DNA of 64,000 bases from Otis tarda (Eukaryota; Chordata; Aves; Otidiformes; Otididae), in NCBI GenBank assembly GCA_026413225.1, contig CM048557.1, positions 19,260,871 through 19,324,870 of the forward strand. Reading direction: 5' to 3'. The translations under genes and the position numbers were made by a program. The notes under the pieces are model-generated. The model saw only the letters and a program-made list of their open reading frames with translations. It ran no database searches and was not told the origin of the DNA. Of the stretch, positions 50,336-64,000 are shown piece by piece. The first letter of the stretch is position 1. Every line of letters starts with the position of its first letter.

Positions 50336-50866
50336 GAATCATAGAATCGTTAGGATTGAAAAGGACCTTTAAAAGTCATCTTGTCCAACCCCCCTGCAAG
50401 GAGCAGGGACATCTTCAACCAGATCAGGTCACTCAGAGCCCTGTTCAACCTGGCCTTGAATGCCTTGAATGTTGATGGGGCATCAACCACCTCTCTGGGC
50501 AACCTCTTCGAGTGTTCTACCACCCTCAGTGTAAAAATTTTTTTCCTTATATCAAGTATGCATCTACCTCGCTCTATTTTAAAACCATTACCCATTGTCC
50601 ATATCGCAACAGGCCCTGCTAAGCAGTTTCTCCCCATCTTTCTTATAAGCCCCCTTTAGGTATTGAAAGGCTGCTATAAGGTCTCCCCAGAGCCTCCTCT
50701 TCTCCAGGCTGAACAGCCCCAACTTTCTCAGCCTGTTCTCACAGGAGAGGTGCTCCACCCCTCTCATCATCTTTGTGACCCTCCTCTGGACTCACTCCAA
50801 CAGGTCCATGTCCTTCTTATGCTGGGGGCTCCAGAGCTGGACGCAGCACTCCAGGTGGGGTCTCAT
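50336..50866 (-). mobile_element. CR1 LINE 3' fragment
   Basis: On the minus strand it runs from CACCTGGAGTGCTGCGTCCA through [62 protein letters not shown] and ALSDLI to the tail CGATTCTATGATTCTA near 50336. It is 5' truncated, has small indels, and lies antisense to BRSK2. Confidence 0.88.
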
Positions 50867-53212
50867 GAGTAATTGCAGTGGTGATAATAAATGTTAATAT
50901 CCATCTAAAAATTAGTAGGTAGGTAATACAGAACAAATGTAGGTGGTGAAAGAATTCCCACTTTCAGAAGAAATTTGAAAGAAAATGAGAAATTTGGAAG
51001 TAATGCCCTCTGAAGTAAGAGGCATTGCATGAGAAGCATATTATGCACGAAGGAAAACAGTCAAAATAAGAGGAGGTAGAAGCCTGGATGTAGATTTCCA
51101 TGAAGTTACAGTAAAGGAAGAGATGTAAATTAATGCTCAAGGAGTGCTCCTTTTTCAAATGCTGAGATACTGTCAATTGCCCTTGTGAACTCAGTCAGTG
51201 CCTTAAGTTGATCTGACTTCAGTAGGAAGATCATCAAGCCCATGATAAATACATAAGATTTGTTCTGGATTGTTCTATTAAGAAATATCCCAAACAAATT
51301 TTCTGGTTTTTAAACAAACTCAAGATGTTTAGCAACCCTAGTCAATAATGCTGTTCGTTCTGCTTATGGAAAATAAGGTGATTGTTCAATTTTCAGTTCA
51401 TGCATAAACAGTACTGTTTTTTTTCTACAAAGCATCCATACTGATCTGTAGAGTAACATGAATAATTTGTTGTAAATAATGTTCTTAATGAACTTGAACC
51501 ATCTTTGTCTGCGGTGTCTGTAAGTACAAAGTGATTTCCTTTTAAGTCCTTATTTGTTTCAGATTTTCTGGCAAATGACTGTTTTTATCTCCTTTCCCCA
51601 ACGGTCTTTACCTCACTTATGGAGGAGTTGCACTTAATATTCAAAGATTTGAATTGTACTCTTGAATGTAGTCTGTTGGATGTGTTGCATAAGACTGTTA
51701 CATTCTACTTGGATAGTTGTGCGAGCACTTCCAACACAAATGTTTGCAGTTGCAAACTGAAAATTTCATTTTCCTGGACAGTTTGGACATGATTCCCATG
51801 AGCACCCTTGGCTGGAAGATGTTTTCCAGAAAAGTTTTTTAAAAGGTGCATAAATGTGACCAAATCAAAATTATGTAATTTCAAATGCTTACTTTTAGAA
51901 CACATTAATAGTGTTCATCCAGTTCCATTTGATTTATTCTAGATTTAATTTTGAATAGGAATATAACACTTAAAAAAAACCCTTTAATTCTATTTTCAGG
52001 CTCGTAACATTACTGATAAAATTCTGATCAGAACAATGCAAATAATCTACTTAGAAGATTTTTTTTTTGTTACTTCACAGCTTCTGAAGATTGGGTTTAA
52101 ATGGAATTTAGGTGGAACAGAGGAAACTTTATTGATTTCTCTCATAAAAGTGTGGTATTCGCTCTTGATATAGTTGCAAGCATTTTTTTCTTGACAAATG
52201 CGTCATGTGTGGCAGAGATGCCTGTGAGTTTGCCGTTGTCCGGTGGACTGTATAAACAGAAGTATACTGTTTCTTTTGCAAAGACCCTGGGATACAGTTT
52301 TTAAAGGACAATGTAAGTGTGTTGCGAGCCTGAGGATAAGGAGCAAGGTGGATAAAGAAGTTAAATGGCGGTGTCTATATTTAAACACATCCAGATACAT
52401 TCTCTTGCAGATTATACTGTTGCCTTCGTGCAGAGCAACGTTCAGACTGGTGCAGGCAGCTGATGGATAGTTACTCAGTGCTGAAGTGGGTAGGACAGAA
52501 TACTTGCCTTGAGTTGTCAGCTCCCTCAGTTTTATTTTGAGAAAATTATTTTGTTATTTCCTGAAGGCCACAAAGATCATTGTCAACTGACAGAAATTAA
52601 AGTAGCCCTAAAGCTGCCCTAAAGAATAACTCTTTCACAAAGTTCTAATGGCTGAGCTTACTGTTTTGCACCCCGTGGCTGTGCCAGGCAGTTTCTGCCT
52701 TTTAGATTGTCACTCTTCCTACTCTGTCTTCCTTGCATAAAGACTATTGGATACTTAGGAGGAAAAGAAACATTTTTTTCATTTCTTGTTCAAATAAATG
52801 TTTTTAATTTAGGGTAGCGGAAGGGGTGAGGTTAGAGTGGAAGGGACCATTCCTTGTGTAGCTTACCACTGATAATGAGCTGCTCTTCAGTTTCTTATCT
52901 AACAGTCACCCATTGATAATCAGTGATTTGATAATTAAGGAGTTTGGAAAAAAAAAAGGAGATAACTTCCCAGTTACTGACAAGAGGAGATTATTGCTGG
53001 TAAAAGCTTTGCGCCAGGATTTGCAACATCACTTGACAGTAAACAGGTTAATGCAGGGTGCAAGGGGGAATTGAGAAGAGAAACCAGCATCAGGTGGCTT
53101 AGGGTGTGTGTTACTATCTTTTTTTGTTTTAGTGTTCCAACACTATGTGGGAATTATAGGCATGATAATCTTTCCAGTGAAATGCTTAACTTTAAGAAAG
53201 ATTTTAAAAAAG

Positions 53213-53404
53213 AAAATCATAGAGTAGTTTGGCTTGGAAGGGACCTTTAAAGGTCATTTAGTCCAACCCCCCTGCAAGGAGCAGAGATATCTCCAACCAG
53301 ATCAGGTTGCTCGGATCCCTGTCCAACCTGGCTTTGAATATTTCCAGGGATGGGGCATCCACCACTTCTCTGGGGAACCCCTCCCAGTGTTTCGCCACCC
53401 TCAT
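53213..53404 (-). mobile_element. CR1 LINE 3' fragment, short
   Basis: Minus-strand sense: [37 protein letters not shown], the CCCTGTCCAACCTGGC-type 3' coding end, 3' UTR, and tail ACTACTCTATGATTTTC. About 190 bp long, truncated just upstream of where CR1 would read TTTTTTACACTGAGGGTG. Confidence 0.85.
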
Positions 53405-54660
53405 TGTTTTCAGGCATCCATTTAGTAAGTGCTCTTCTGGCTGCGTGCTTCTACTTACAAAAGAACATATTCTCTTTATATCCTGAGGCTCTTGCAATTT
53501 TGGTTTGCTGTGTTTTGCAGTATATGCTTAAAGTGGGAGAAAAAAAAATCAATGTGGTAATGTATATATTTTTAATAATGTCTACATTACATATGTATTA
53601 ACAAGCTCTGCTTTTGTAGTGTCATTCCTCTGTGTGTTCAGCCTTACATGCCGTAAGGTGACTGCCCTCATCGTTTGGCTATTAAAAGCACTATTGACTG
53701 GAGCAAAAACAATGGAGGAGATGGTTTCTGGGAGAAGCAAACTGGTCTGGACCAAAAATGTATTAATTTTCCACTGCCTGTCTGAAGCCTACTCTTAGAA
53801 CTATAAGTTTCAGCCTGATAAAGGTTGACAGCAGTCCTTCAGGTGCAGATCAGATTGTACCAGGTCTTCATACTGACCCAGCAGGGAATGTTGATGGAAT
53901 TACTTGGCTCTTTGTGTTCTTTCACTCTCTTAATTATTTTATGTGTTGCTAGCAATGTAGGCACTAGATTTCTACACAGATGCTCTTCTTGGAAAAGTGA
54001 TTGTTTTGTTGCTTTGGTACAGGATGAGGTGCACCATAGCCCGGGTTCATAATATTGGCTCATCTGCCCTATAGTAATAGAATTTATGAGGAAGAGGGAT
54101 CAGCAATAACGTATTTGCAGCTAAATGTGAGCTGGTGATGTATCATACCCTTTTTCTGAGTTTTATTTTTTAAAAAATGTCCTACTCTGATAAAGCTTGA
54201 GCTAAGCTAGCACAAGACTTTGCCAAGACTACCTTTTTTTATTGCATTTGAATTAAAACACAAGTTTAAGTTGGAAAAGAAGACTTCATATTCCAAATCC
54301 TTGTGATATGAAATGTGCTGTGTGGGATGTTTAAAAATTTCTCATGTATTTTGCTGACTGTTTGCCAGCTGAGGACTGGGTTACTCATCATGCCAGCCAT
54401 TCGCCCTGGATAAGTTTCGTTCAGTGACTGTGTAAATTCCTTTTAATAACTGTGGCCTATCCCTAAGATTAAGGAATGGATTTAACTTTAGATTTTTACT
54501 TTATTAGAATCTCTTCATCTTTCCCAGTATTCTATTTCAAAGCTCTCATCTTATGTTCAGGCTGTAAATGACGGGTAGCTTGGCTGTTGCGTTGAGATGA
54601 CCTACTGACAGCAGGTACGCAATTGGTCCATGATTTTCCTTTGGAAGTTCTGGTAATCTG

Positions 54661-54776
54661 GTTTTTTTTGGTTTGGTGTTTCAGGGATTTTTTTGTTTGT
54701 TTATTAGTTTGTTTGTGGGGTGTGTTGTGTTTTTGTGGGTTTTCTGGTTTTTGTTTTTGTTTTTTTTTTTTTTAAG
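54661..54776. repeat. G/T-rich low-complexity tract
   Basis: Mostly TTTG, TTTTTG and GTGTGT words ending in a run of about 15 T. The open frame through it is an artefact of composition. Confidence 0.7.
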
Positions 54777-55343
54777 GATCAAAGTTACCTTGCCTCTTCA
54801 AACTGGAAACTGGTTCATGGATTGGCATCCTAATCTAGAGGATGCTAGACAGATATTTGGTTCTTTCTACAGATGCACTCTCCTACAGCAAATTAATGAA
54901 GACTTTAGGAGGATATTCTCAAAAAACTTTTGGGGATGTTACAGTTCCAAGACTGAGGCCCTTAGTCATTTCAGCTCTATTTAAGTAGGTTGATGGTTAC
55001 TGCTGGTAGAAATACTCTAAGCAAGACAATAGTCTATCTCTAAATAAGCGTATATTATTGTTAGGAATTTTTTTTTTAAACTATATGGTCATGGTAGACT
55101 GAAAAATAAGGTACTTCTAGGATTTTCTCCCACTTCTTATACAGATTGAATTGTCTTTGGGAAATTAATACTGATGCACTGTATGCCCCTGGAGAATTTT
55201 CTCTTGCATATGTTTTGTCTTTCACATTTCATGTGTCTTGCCTAGGTTGTGAACTGAGAGGAAGGATAATCTGTGTTACATTATCTGCATATTATCCCTT
55301 TCATGTTAAGGCACTAATCTTAGTCAGGCCTTTGTGTGTGTGT

Positions 55344-55571
55344 AGGAAGTTCCATTTAAATAGAGGAAGAAGCTTCTCCACTCTGAGGGTGGCTTGAATT
55401 TGGCACAGGTTTCCTAGAGATATTGTGAAGTTTCCATCCTTGCATATATTCAAAAACATACTAGACACAGCCTTGAGCAACCTGCTGTAGTTGACTCTGC
55501 GGTGACCAAGGGTGTTGGACTAGATGATGTCCAGAGATCACTTCCAACCTCAATTCTTCTGCTATTCTGTG
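55344..55571 (+). mobile_element. Old CR1 LINE 3' fragment
   Basis: AGGAAGTTCCATTTAAATAG, CTTCTCCACTCTGAGGGTGG, GAGCAACCTGCTGTAGTTGA, GTGTTGGACTAGATGATGTC and CACTTCCAACCTCAATTCTT, then CTATTCTGTG, follow the order of an older CR1 3' end in plus sense. Diverged and 5' truncated. Confidence 0.75.
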
Positions 55572-55834
55572 TTGTCCTCGGCAACCAAACCATAATTTGT
55601 TCAGTGAAATGTGAAACTAAGGAACTCTGTTTCCTCTGGTTTTGTACCATATATTCCCCTCCTTCTCCTGCTCTCACTGTATGTCCCTTGTCTTTTGACC
55701 TAGGTGAAGACATTGGTTGTAGCTCATTTGGAGCCGTCTCTGCTGCCTGTCCGTCTTTTTTCTTTCTCTTGGAATATATTACACATTAAATCACAATTAC
55801 TCTTTCCATGTGGGAGCAATAGTTTGACTCTCTC

Positions 55835-55861
55835 TTTTTTTTTTTCTTTTTTTTTTTTTTT
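55835..55861. repeat. Poly-T low-complexity tract
   Basis: Two T runs separated by a single C. Confidence 0.7.
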
Positions 55862-58800
55862 CCTACCACATTGAGCACTTTCCGTGAAATTTGTAGAATC
55901 TTAGAGACTTGCCTTGCTCTTTCAAGCTAGGCTGACACTTGCTAGTCTGTTCTGGTGTTATGGGGGAATCACAGCCAAACAGCCTGAACATTGAAATTTT
56001 GTTTTCTTAAGAAATCAAGCTAAAGGACAGTTTCTCTAATCTGGATTTAGTTTTGATAACTGTGAGATGCTGCTATGGCAGACTGAAATTGCTGGAATAC
56101 AGCTACTCTTCTGATATTGCCCTCACCTTGGTTAAGACTAGGAGGAAAAAGCTGTGCTAAACCACACTGTGATTCCCTAATGCTGGAGGAATCCCCAGCC
56201 AGCTTGATAAGCTGGATTCCTGCCTACTTTCTGCTGCCAGAGCAGTGCAAACCAGGGAGGATGGAGGCTAGAACTTGGTCCTTTCTGTTTGCAAACTGAG
56301 CTTAGTGATTGGAGAATGTGGGAAGAAGGGAGCCCTCTCTGTATTTCCTCCATGTATCCATTTTGGTACAGTGGCAGTATTTGAAGTAGTCCTTTCCTCC
56401 AGAAAGCTGAGAGGAAGACTGAGAGCTGTTTGTGTGTTTGCAATGCCTGTCTGTACAAAAATTGTCACCAAAGACAAAGCCAAGTATTATATCAGAACTT
56501 GGCAATGACACAAGCACTATAGCCCTATTAAATGTGGGCATTTGTTTTGTTGAAAAGACATGGCTATGAGTGGCACAGCTTTTAAGATTCCTTGTGAGCA
56601 CCAGCCTTAAACAGTTTTTCATTAGCTGTTGAAACTAATTAAATCTACACTTTTTTCCAAACTTCCTACTTCTATCAATCAATAAAGCTTGATTAAAATC
56701 AGTAATCATCAACAAGAATAAAAATCTGTCCTAGTGTTTCTGAGTTTTGTCCTGTGCTGCTTTTCTTCTGGGTCTATGGTTTGTCTCATTGCTCATGTTT
56801 GTGAAGTAGTTGCTTCTAGTTGTTTCCTGATTGTGCTGAAGACATTACTCAGTCAAATTCTCCACTCAGTTACATCTGTGCAGTCCCAGTGACTTCGAGG
56901 CCTTGCACAAGTTTGTCTGAGAGGGGCGTTTGACCCATGAATGAGCTCATTGATGGCAGCAGAGGCAGACCTCTGGCGGTGTTCTAGTTAAGAGCAGCCT
57001 AGGAATACATCTCCTCTGCAGTGAATATTCAAGCAAATTAGAGCACTAAGTGGAATGATACTGTAAGCAAATTCAATTCAAACTGAAAATACAGGCCCAG
57101 CATTTTACAAATTACTATCTTCCATTCTTAAAGCAGAAGTCTGTCTGCTCAGTTAACAGGCAAATTAAGGCAAGCAAATGTTTTAATACTTTTAGCAGTA
57201 ATTCTTCTCTAGTATTTCATACATACATATACTGAAATCACCTGACCAGTTTAAATTAAGCTTCAAGATGTAGAAAATGTCCTTACCTTTATCGTTACTG
57301 CATCTTTTTTACGGAAAGAAACAGCCTTACTATTAGTGTGGTTGGGACAATTGCCATCTTGTTACCAGGTAGTTCTTCCTGCTCAGAGGAAATGCCACAA
57401 AAATAAGCATGGTTTCTGGATCTGTGTCATAATACTGTCATCACTATTACTCTTATCACCACAGATTCAGATGAGTTACGGCCTAGAGTCTCTCTAGCTC
57501 CACCAGTTCTTATTTATTCTCAGTGTTTTGGTGCCTGCAATTCTGTGGAACCAGGTGGTCTGTGGACTGATTCTCAAGAATTCATAAAAAGATTTGTAAG
57601 AATAGCAAATTTCACATCATATTTACTGTTCAAGGGTCTACTTCTCTACTGCAGATTTCTAAAGACTCCACCAGTGGGGAGAAACCTGTGTGTTTCTCCT
57701 TTTTCTTCTCATTGAAATGGTGGGAATTGAAAACATAACAAGGCAAAGGATCTTGATCAAAGGGTATGTCTACCTTACAATCAGAGGTGGAACTCTGGCA
57801 CTGGTGGGTAACATTGTTATCTCCTGGCACAAGCAGTAGTGAAAATAGGGCAGTGCAGGCTGTGTGAGAGTTGGAGAAGAGTAGCAGAGCACCTAGAAAC
57901 CTTGCACTGTGTCCAGTATTCCCCATCTTTACCTGATTATTTACTTGTAACAGTTCTGCCTTTGTTTTGCTGTCTTGGTAAACCCTGGATCAGCAACAGT
58001 CAATGTGGTATGTCAGATGTGGATAAGCTGAGTGTTTCTATACGTAATGCACAATACGCTTTGTGTAGGTATGACTTCATTTCAGAGTTGAGTTTTTTTG
58101 TGTAAGGAAGATACCAACCTTGTGCATGATCCTGTAGAGTTCTAATTCTGGTGTGAAAGATTACTCTGTACTTTCAAGGCCCTTTGGATTAAAGGTACTC
58201 CTCAAAGGACTGGGTCCCTGTTTGTACTCTTACGGTCTCTAAAATGCTACGAGTCCTAGCTGGGTCATTTCTTGGGGGAAAAGTAGTAGAGATGTGTACA
58301 AAACAGGCTCTGTTCATGTCATCCTGCAGTTATAAGGCAGACTATTCAGAAACAGTAACTATGTAGTCTTCACTGACCCTACCAGGCTCCGCCATTGACT
58401 TAGGGTGGAGCCTTTGGCAAGTTAATTTATCTTCCCCCTGCCCCCATGCCCTGTTGTAAAGCGAAGATAATGCTTGACTTCATTTTTGGGACTGACAGGA
58501 TTAGCCAGCTAGTATTGATGACTTTTTCAGGAAGAAAAAGCAACATGGGAAGGCCTGGGATAACCCCACTGTTTAGGCCTAGGGATTTTTGTTTGTTTGT
58601 TTTGTTATTTTTTGCTAGTGTTCATTTTTGCTAACTTCATTTTATTTAATGTACCTCTGTGGATTTTCATCTCCCGAGGGTAGACTACACTGTACAGCCT
58701 GGTCTGTCCAGATGGTGATACTTTTTCATGCTGTATTTGTCTTCCATAGCTTCTCCTTTTGATTATTGTAATATTGATGCATAAATGCTGAAATCTCTGT

Positions 58801-59123
58801 GGCTGCAATTTAAAGCTGAAGTTGTTTTAACTATGTAATAAAATAGAAAAATTATTTTGATGTTCCCATTTTGACAATTTGTGGCTATGCTGACTTTTGT
58901 TCCTTCTTTCCTTAGGGACATTTGTCCCTGATCTCTCAAACAAAATGTCACTGAGTAAAACTGTTTATATGATGCTGTGTGTTCTACTTACAAAAGATTT
59001 ATAACTTGGTTACTTTTATTTATGCTCCTGTGGAGCTGGTAGAATTATACTGCAGTGTTAAAATGCAGCAGTTTCATTTTCCTGCAAGCAGCAGCTCTCT
59101 GGTGGTATGGGTTTTTTTCCTCC

Positions 59124-59146
59124 TTTTTTTTTTTTTTTTTTTTTTT
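59124..59146. repeat. Poly-T tract, 23 bp
   Basis: Uninterrupted T run within a pyrimidine-rich stretch (59110-59162) of intron 1. Confidence 0.8.
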
Positions 59147-61161
59147 CCTCTCCTCTCCTTTTTAAGTCATCTTTGGAAATTCTGACAGTTTGGTAGAGAA
59201 GCATTTAAAAATGCCTCAAGTTAAGCTTCCACAGAATCCTGTATCTCCTCTCTTTTCCTTTCCAATCCTTGCTGCATCACCACTTCCACCTAAATTTGGA
59301 AGTGGAATGTAAAAGGCAAAGCAAGGTTAATAAATGCACCCAGTTGATAATACCAGCAGTCTTATTTGGCAAAATGATATTTACCAAATGATATTTCAGT
59401 AAGTTTCAGCTTCCAGAACTATTGCCTGGAAGCGGTATAGGTTGGTGTGAAGTGGGTGGCAAGGCTCATGGGTTATTCTAAAGACTGGCTGAATTGTTAG
59501 GAATGCAGGCATTTCTGAGGAGGCTGCTGATGAACTTGAAAATTGAAATATCAAAGAATTTTTTAAAGGAATGACCTTACTAGTCTGTTATATGGGCGTT
59601 AATAATAGTTACATTGCAAGTTACTGCCCGGAAAAAACATTTTGGCTGATGGGGAATGAGAATCTCATCAGTGCCCTAGGAATGAAATTTACCCTTTTGC
59701 TAGTACGAGACTTACCTGTTGCTTGAGTCCCACTTAAAACATATTTTGAAGTATTAAGTTATGTATTAGGAGGTAAAAATGGGAGTTCAGAAAGCAGATA
59801 AAATAAATTATTACTCCTTACTATTTTTGAGATGGTAAGCCAGAGTAAGGTACAAATGTTTTTGGTTTTTTATTTTTTTTTTAATTATTAAAGCTGTGCC
59901 AGAGATGCATTTGACTTTTTCCTTTTCCAGGACTACAGTAAATGTCAAAATCATGCTGTATCTGCAACTGTGTTACTGGGGAAGTACTCTGTCTTTGTAG
60001 GAAGACATATAATTTTGTTATGTTTGAAGCCTGAATTTGTATTTAAAAAAAAAAAGAGGGCAAATAAAAAAGCACAAGCTTTTCTGTAAATGAAGCTGCA
60101 CAGAAGCGATAACACCTGGAGTTTCAGGTTTTAAGGCAAATAATTCCAGTTAAAAGTAGTTGTTTGAAAATGCACTGATTTCTTACTGTGATGTTTTAAA
60201 CCCACTGTGTGTCTGTAAAGTGAAACAGAAGTTGCTGACCAAGTTTGTATGTTTGTTTTTTAATTTTCTTTTTTATTTCTTTATTTGTTTTAAATAAGAC
60301 TAATGGGATTGGTAAATAGAAAGCATTAATATACAGAATAAATTATTACTTTAAATGATACACAGTGATTGTGGTGTATGAGCCCTTCTCAGTATTTGGC
60401 TGAACTTTGTACTGTGGACAGCACATAATACAAATTTGTGGCCTGACTGGATAATGCTTTAGGTAACTTGTGATATAATTGCTAATAATTATCAAAAGAC
60501 ATTTATGCCAGCTAAGCCATATGATGCAGAAGTACTGTTTCACATGATACCTTTGGGGGTATAAATTTTGGCTCTTTTTGCCAAGTTTACCTCAGTTATG
60601 AAGGCTGTCCAGCCTAGTGCATGTGTCAGTTGCACAGTTTGGAGTCAGAGTCTGATCCACGCAAAGAACTCTCCCTGCACATAGGTTGTATGTTAAAGAG
60701 ATAGTGTCAGCTTCTGACTTTCAATTCTTGCAGTTAACGTAGGGTGAAAAGGAAGTAAAATGAAAGAAAATTCCCTCCTCTCCCCCAGCCCCAGTTACGC
60801 TGTCACTGATCTTGCAAGTGAAAGCCTCTTTGAGATTTTCCTGCTCTTAATTGTAAAGATATAAATTTGGGAGTAAATCCACTAAACTGAGTGGAGATAT
60901 GTTGGCACAAAAATAAGATTAACAAAGCGGGGATTTAGCATCTTTAAGTGTTTAAGATCCAGAGCTTTTGTCACCTTAGAGCTATTTTTTTTGAAGATTA
61001 AAAAAAATGGAGAATCATAGTAGGTGTCACAGCATCACTAGTTTTTCAGATTCTTGTTTGTGATTTAAAACATACAGCATTATAATACATGCTGCAGTAG
61101 GTTGCTGGTCATTTTTTTGGAGGCAGAATAAAAATGGATTATTGCCTGCCCAGGCACAGCT

Positions 61162-61244
61162 TAAAAAAAAAAAAAAAACAAACAAAACCAAAACCAAACA
61201 AACTACAACAACAACAAAAAAACCCAAACAAAAAAAAAAACCCC
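61162..61244. repeat. A/C-rich low-complexity tract
   Basis: A16 followed by ACAAACAAAACCAAAACC, an (AAC)n patch and two more A runs ending CCCC. Possibly a worn retroelement tail, but no body was recognised. Confidence 0.65.
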
Positions 61245-62470
61245 AGCCTTTTGTATCCTTTTCCCTGAACATGTTTGTCACAAACTGGTGCTGAGAAACC
61301 TAAGCAAAACAACTTTCTGCCATTCAATGGAGAAGGTTACAAACTTGTAAACTAAATCCGTAAAAAATATAACAATTATAACAACGCAAAGGCCAGGCTG
61401 AGAGAACTAACTTCTTAGAAAACTGAACTTGCCCTGTCTCTACATAGAAACAGTGCTGAGTCACTGCTATGTGAACAAAGTGACATATGGTTTTGTGGAG
61501 CTTCCCACTGTCTTCTAGTGAGTTGACAGCACCAGTTTTAAACGAGGATTTCCAGTTGTTTTTTTTCTATATTATTTTACACTAATTTAATAAACCATGA
61601 GCAAAACACATCCTTCTGTGGAAGGCCAATGCTAGGCCACTTCAGACCAATTTCAGCTCCCTGTATTTCTTTCGAAGAACAAAGTTTTGCCACAAGCCTA
61701 TGGCAGTTCAAAGCTTTTTCTTTTGAAAAAAAAAAATGAATTACTAGTCTGGGGATGATGTGAAAGTGAGCTATATTTCAACTAGAAAAGCAAAGTGCAT
61801 TTCCCTGCCCCCCCCCCGATTGTTCTAAATACTTCTACTGAAAAATCTCAAATTATATTTATTTCCAGCTTAAAAATGAATTCCAGTGGTTTATGGCCAC
61901 TGCTGGAGGTAGGCTGTTGAAGTTGATAAGACTTTTGGTTTGATCCCAGTGTAGCTGTACATGTATCCTATGAGGAATTAAATCACCAAGACTTTGTTCC
62001 CTAACCTTAACAGAGAAGCAGCTATGATTATAGTGTCAGTGGCCTGTCTCAAATGCACATTTTCTTCAATTTCCTGTTATCTCCTAGGCCACAGAGTACT
62101 GAAATTGGAAAGGAAAGTGTTTAGAATTCATCTGCCCTCTTATTTGCTCTGGTTTTGTTCCTGAATGCATTTGATAATATGGCCTTTGCAGTTTTTGTGA
62201 TCTTTACGTTTGTCCTGCTGTGAAGTTGCAAGATGTGCTAGTTCACCGTATTTTGGAAGTTGTGTAATGTGAGCTAGTTCATATGCAAAATAGTATTTAA
62301 ATATAGATTTTAATCTGACACTTCGCTGTCTTGGAGTGTTTCGTTTCCCCTGGTTATAACAGGCTGTTTTACATGACAGTCTAAACTTCTTCCTGGTCAT
62401 CAAATTTTTACCAATTGTCTTTTGTTCAGAGATTGTTTTTTACATGAAAATTCTCCAATAACGATGAGTC

Positions 62471-62551
62471 AGGGTTTTTTTTGTTGTTGCTATGCTTGTT
62501 GTGGGTTTTCTTTGGTTTGTGTTTGTTTTTGTTTTTTTTTTCCTTCTTCTT
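62471..62551. repeat. T/G-rich low-complexity tract
   Basis: TTTG and TTGTTG words and T runs ending in CCTTCTTCTTTTCTCTAG, which looks like a splice acceptor. No supported exon follows. Confidence 0.6.
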
Positions 62552-64000
62552 TTCTCTAGTGCTTCGTTGACATTTTTTTGAATTTACAGCAGTTTGACAC
62601 AGCAGAGCAGTATAATGAGTATAATGTCCTCCTGTGGAACTTATTGTCTTCCATTTGTCCGTATAAGAGTCACCATACTGAAGTGAGCAAATATGTGCTG
62701 CGAGAAAGCTGATTTAAGTGACAATATTTTGTAGTTGCTGCTCCTGAATTACATGTAGACTAAATGGCTTCAGCAAAGACTAGAACATAAGCATTAGTAT
62801 AGACAGAAATGTTAGTCAAATATAGTTTGATTATAAGCTGTACTGAAAAAAAACCGTAATGCATTCTGTTATTGTCAGCTGTGATGCTTATTTAAAATGA
62901 CATATACTGCTGAAAAGAAGCATTTAGTAATTGAAATGTAAGTGGGTGACTAAGAAGCACAAATGTGACAGCATTTTTTTTTTCTTCCAGTTTTGTGTTT
63001 CCAAAAAACCCCATCTCTGACTCTCATAATAACAACTATTGACAGTATTGGAAGTAACTTTTTTAGTTTTCTTATTCCTTTGATGCTATATTAAGCCTTT
63101 ATTCTTTGGCATTGAGCAGGTCAGTGGTATAGGATCATCTTACTGCTCAGCCTTTGATTTTTCACTCTTTCCCTGTGGCAACTTTCCCTGCTGGATGCAT
63201 CTGGATTTAGCTTGATTCCCAACCTCGCCAGCAGCATTGTAAAATCGAACTGTAGCATTTGAAAAAACTGCTCTATTGAAAAACAAGCTGGAGCAATCCA
63301 AACTTGGATTTCAAAGGGAATGGAGAGATCTTGATCCATGCTGCTGTGGCAAGCTCAGCACCATGGAGTGCGATTGACTGTAAGCTTACTCACCATTATG
63401 GAAAACTGAAGGGTATTTAATGTAATGACGGACTGTAAAAGTGGGATATGTGAGATCATGAAGAATCCCAGAGTCTGCCTCTCTCAACAGGCAAATTGGT
63501 GCTTTGCTTATGCTGTTCTAAAAATGGCATGCTGATTCTGAGGCTGTAGACTCTTACTTCAGATTTACGCTGCTGCACAGAAAACACAATTTAACCATAC
63601 GTTGCTCTGGAAACAGTCTGAATTTGTATCCCATCACCTTAATTGGAGTTGATTTATCTTATACAGTGTAACTGAAAGAAAGGTTGGGTCTATGAACTTG
63701 ATCCTCAACTGGTGCTATTTGGTTAAGAGCCGTCGACTCCATGCTGCTCGGCTGACTTACCCCGGTTGTGAATTTGACCTTCTATATAAAGGCAGAGACT
63801 ATAAATTTTAAATTTGGGAAAGGATATCTAGGTGTTGAATTCTCTCCTTTCAAACATTGCTACTTGGGAGAAATAGAAAACCACGTACACTGTGAAAGGT
63901 TTCGGTGTCTAAAGTTTTAGATATCGCACGCTTTCTGCAAAGAGGTGTGCATTTGTTTCTCTCTTTGAAAAAGCCTTTCTATAATTTTTACTTTTTTCTT

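Noticed and set aside
55690-55790. LGEDIGCSSFGAVSAAC peptide as a possible kinase glycine loop
   Set aside because: It superficially resembles G-x-x-x-x-G but lacks the LVKLG and VAIK sequence expected of BRSK2 exon 2 and has no splice context.
62560-62709. 50-codon open frame after a good acceptor (TTCTTTTCTCTAG)
   Set aside because: It does not resemble BRSK2 exon 2, has no clear donor and ends in a stop. The acceptor-like sequence is a by-product of a T/G-rich tract.

Overview
This window is vertebrate nuclear DNA, almost certainly from a bird. It holds CR1 LINE fragments with the standard CR1 3' tail (variants of ATTCTATGATTCTATR), endogenous-retrovirus solo LTRs of types common in avian genomes, long AT-rich noncoding stretches with no prokaryotic-style gene packing, and one clearly recognisable protein-coding exon: coding exon 1 of the neuronal serine/threonine kinase BRSK2 (SAD-A). 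The bird call rests on repeat types recognised by eye, not on a database search.

Layout. 1-20.6 kb is a repeat-rich accessory region upstream of BRSK2. It contains three solo LTRs of one ~1.14 kb family ('family A': 294-1432 +, 1616-2761 -, 16245-17389 +), a truncated relative (9480-9988 +), a solo LTR of a second family ('family B': 15541-16074 +), and a nested cluster at 7148-9988. That cluster packs a family B fragment, two CR1s in opposite orientation, another LTR scrap and a family A fragment into under 3 kb. A decayed coiled-coil reading frame lies at 10.1-10.6 kb (-). An old CR1 at 18.2-20.4 kb (-) keeps parts of both its ORF1 esterase domain and its reverse transcriptase, but has lost what should lie between them. 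20.6-33.5 kb is quiet AT-rich sequence. 33.5-34.6 kb holds an orphan exon-like reading frame and a second copy of a CR1-plus-LTR junction already seen at 8.1-8.7 kb. A probable ERVL-type LTR sits at 36.6-37.5 kb.

BRSK2 region. A CpG-island-like block at about 41.5-42.1 kb has good splice-donor sequences on both strands and could be an upstream or divergent promoter. Coding exon 1 (44232-44325) lies about 2.1 kb further on and ends inside the ATP-binding glycine loop. Everything from 44326 to 64000 is read as BRSK2 intron 1. It carries three CR1 3' fragments and several homopolymer or low-complexity tracts, and exon 2 was not found.

No complete gene, tRNA, rRNA or CRISPR array was found. The most notable non-routine signals are: the same CR1-LTR junction at two places about 26 kb apart; the ~1.1 kb inverted LTR pair; the in-frame-looking deletion joining CR1 ORF1 to ORF2; the 105-bp phase-0 orphan exon candidate; and the CpG block upstream of BRSK2.
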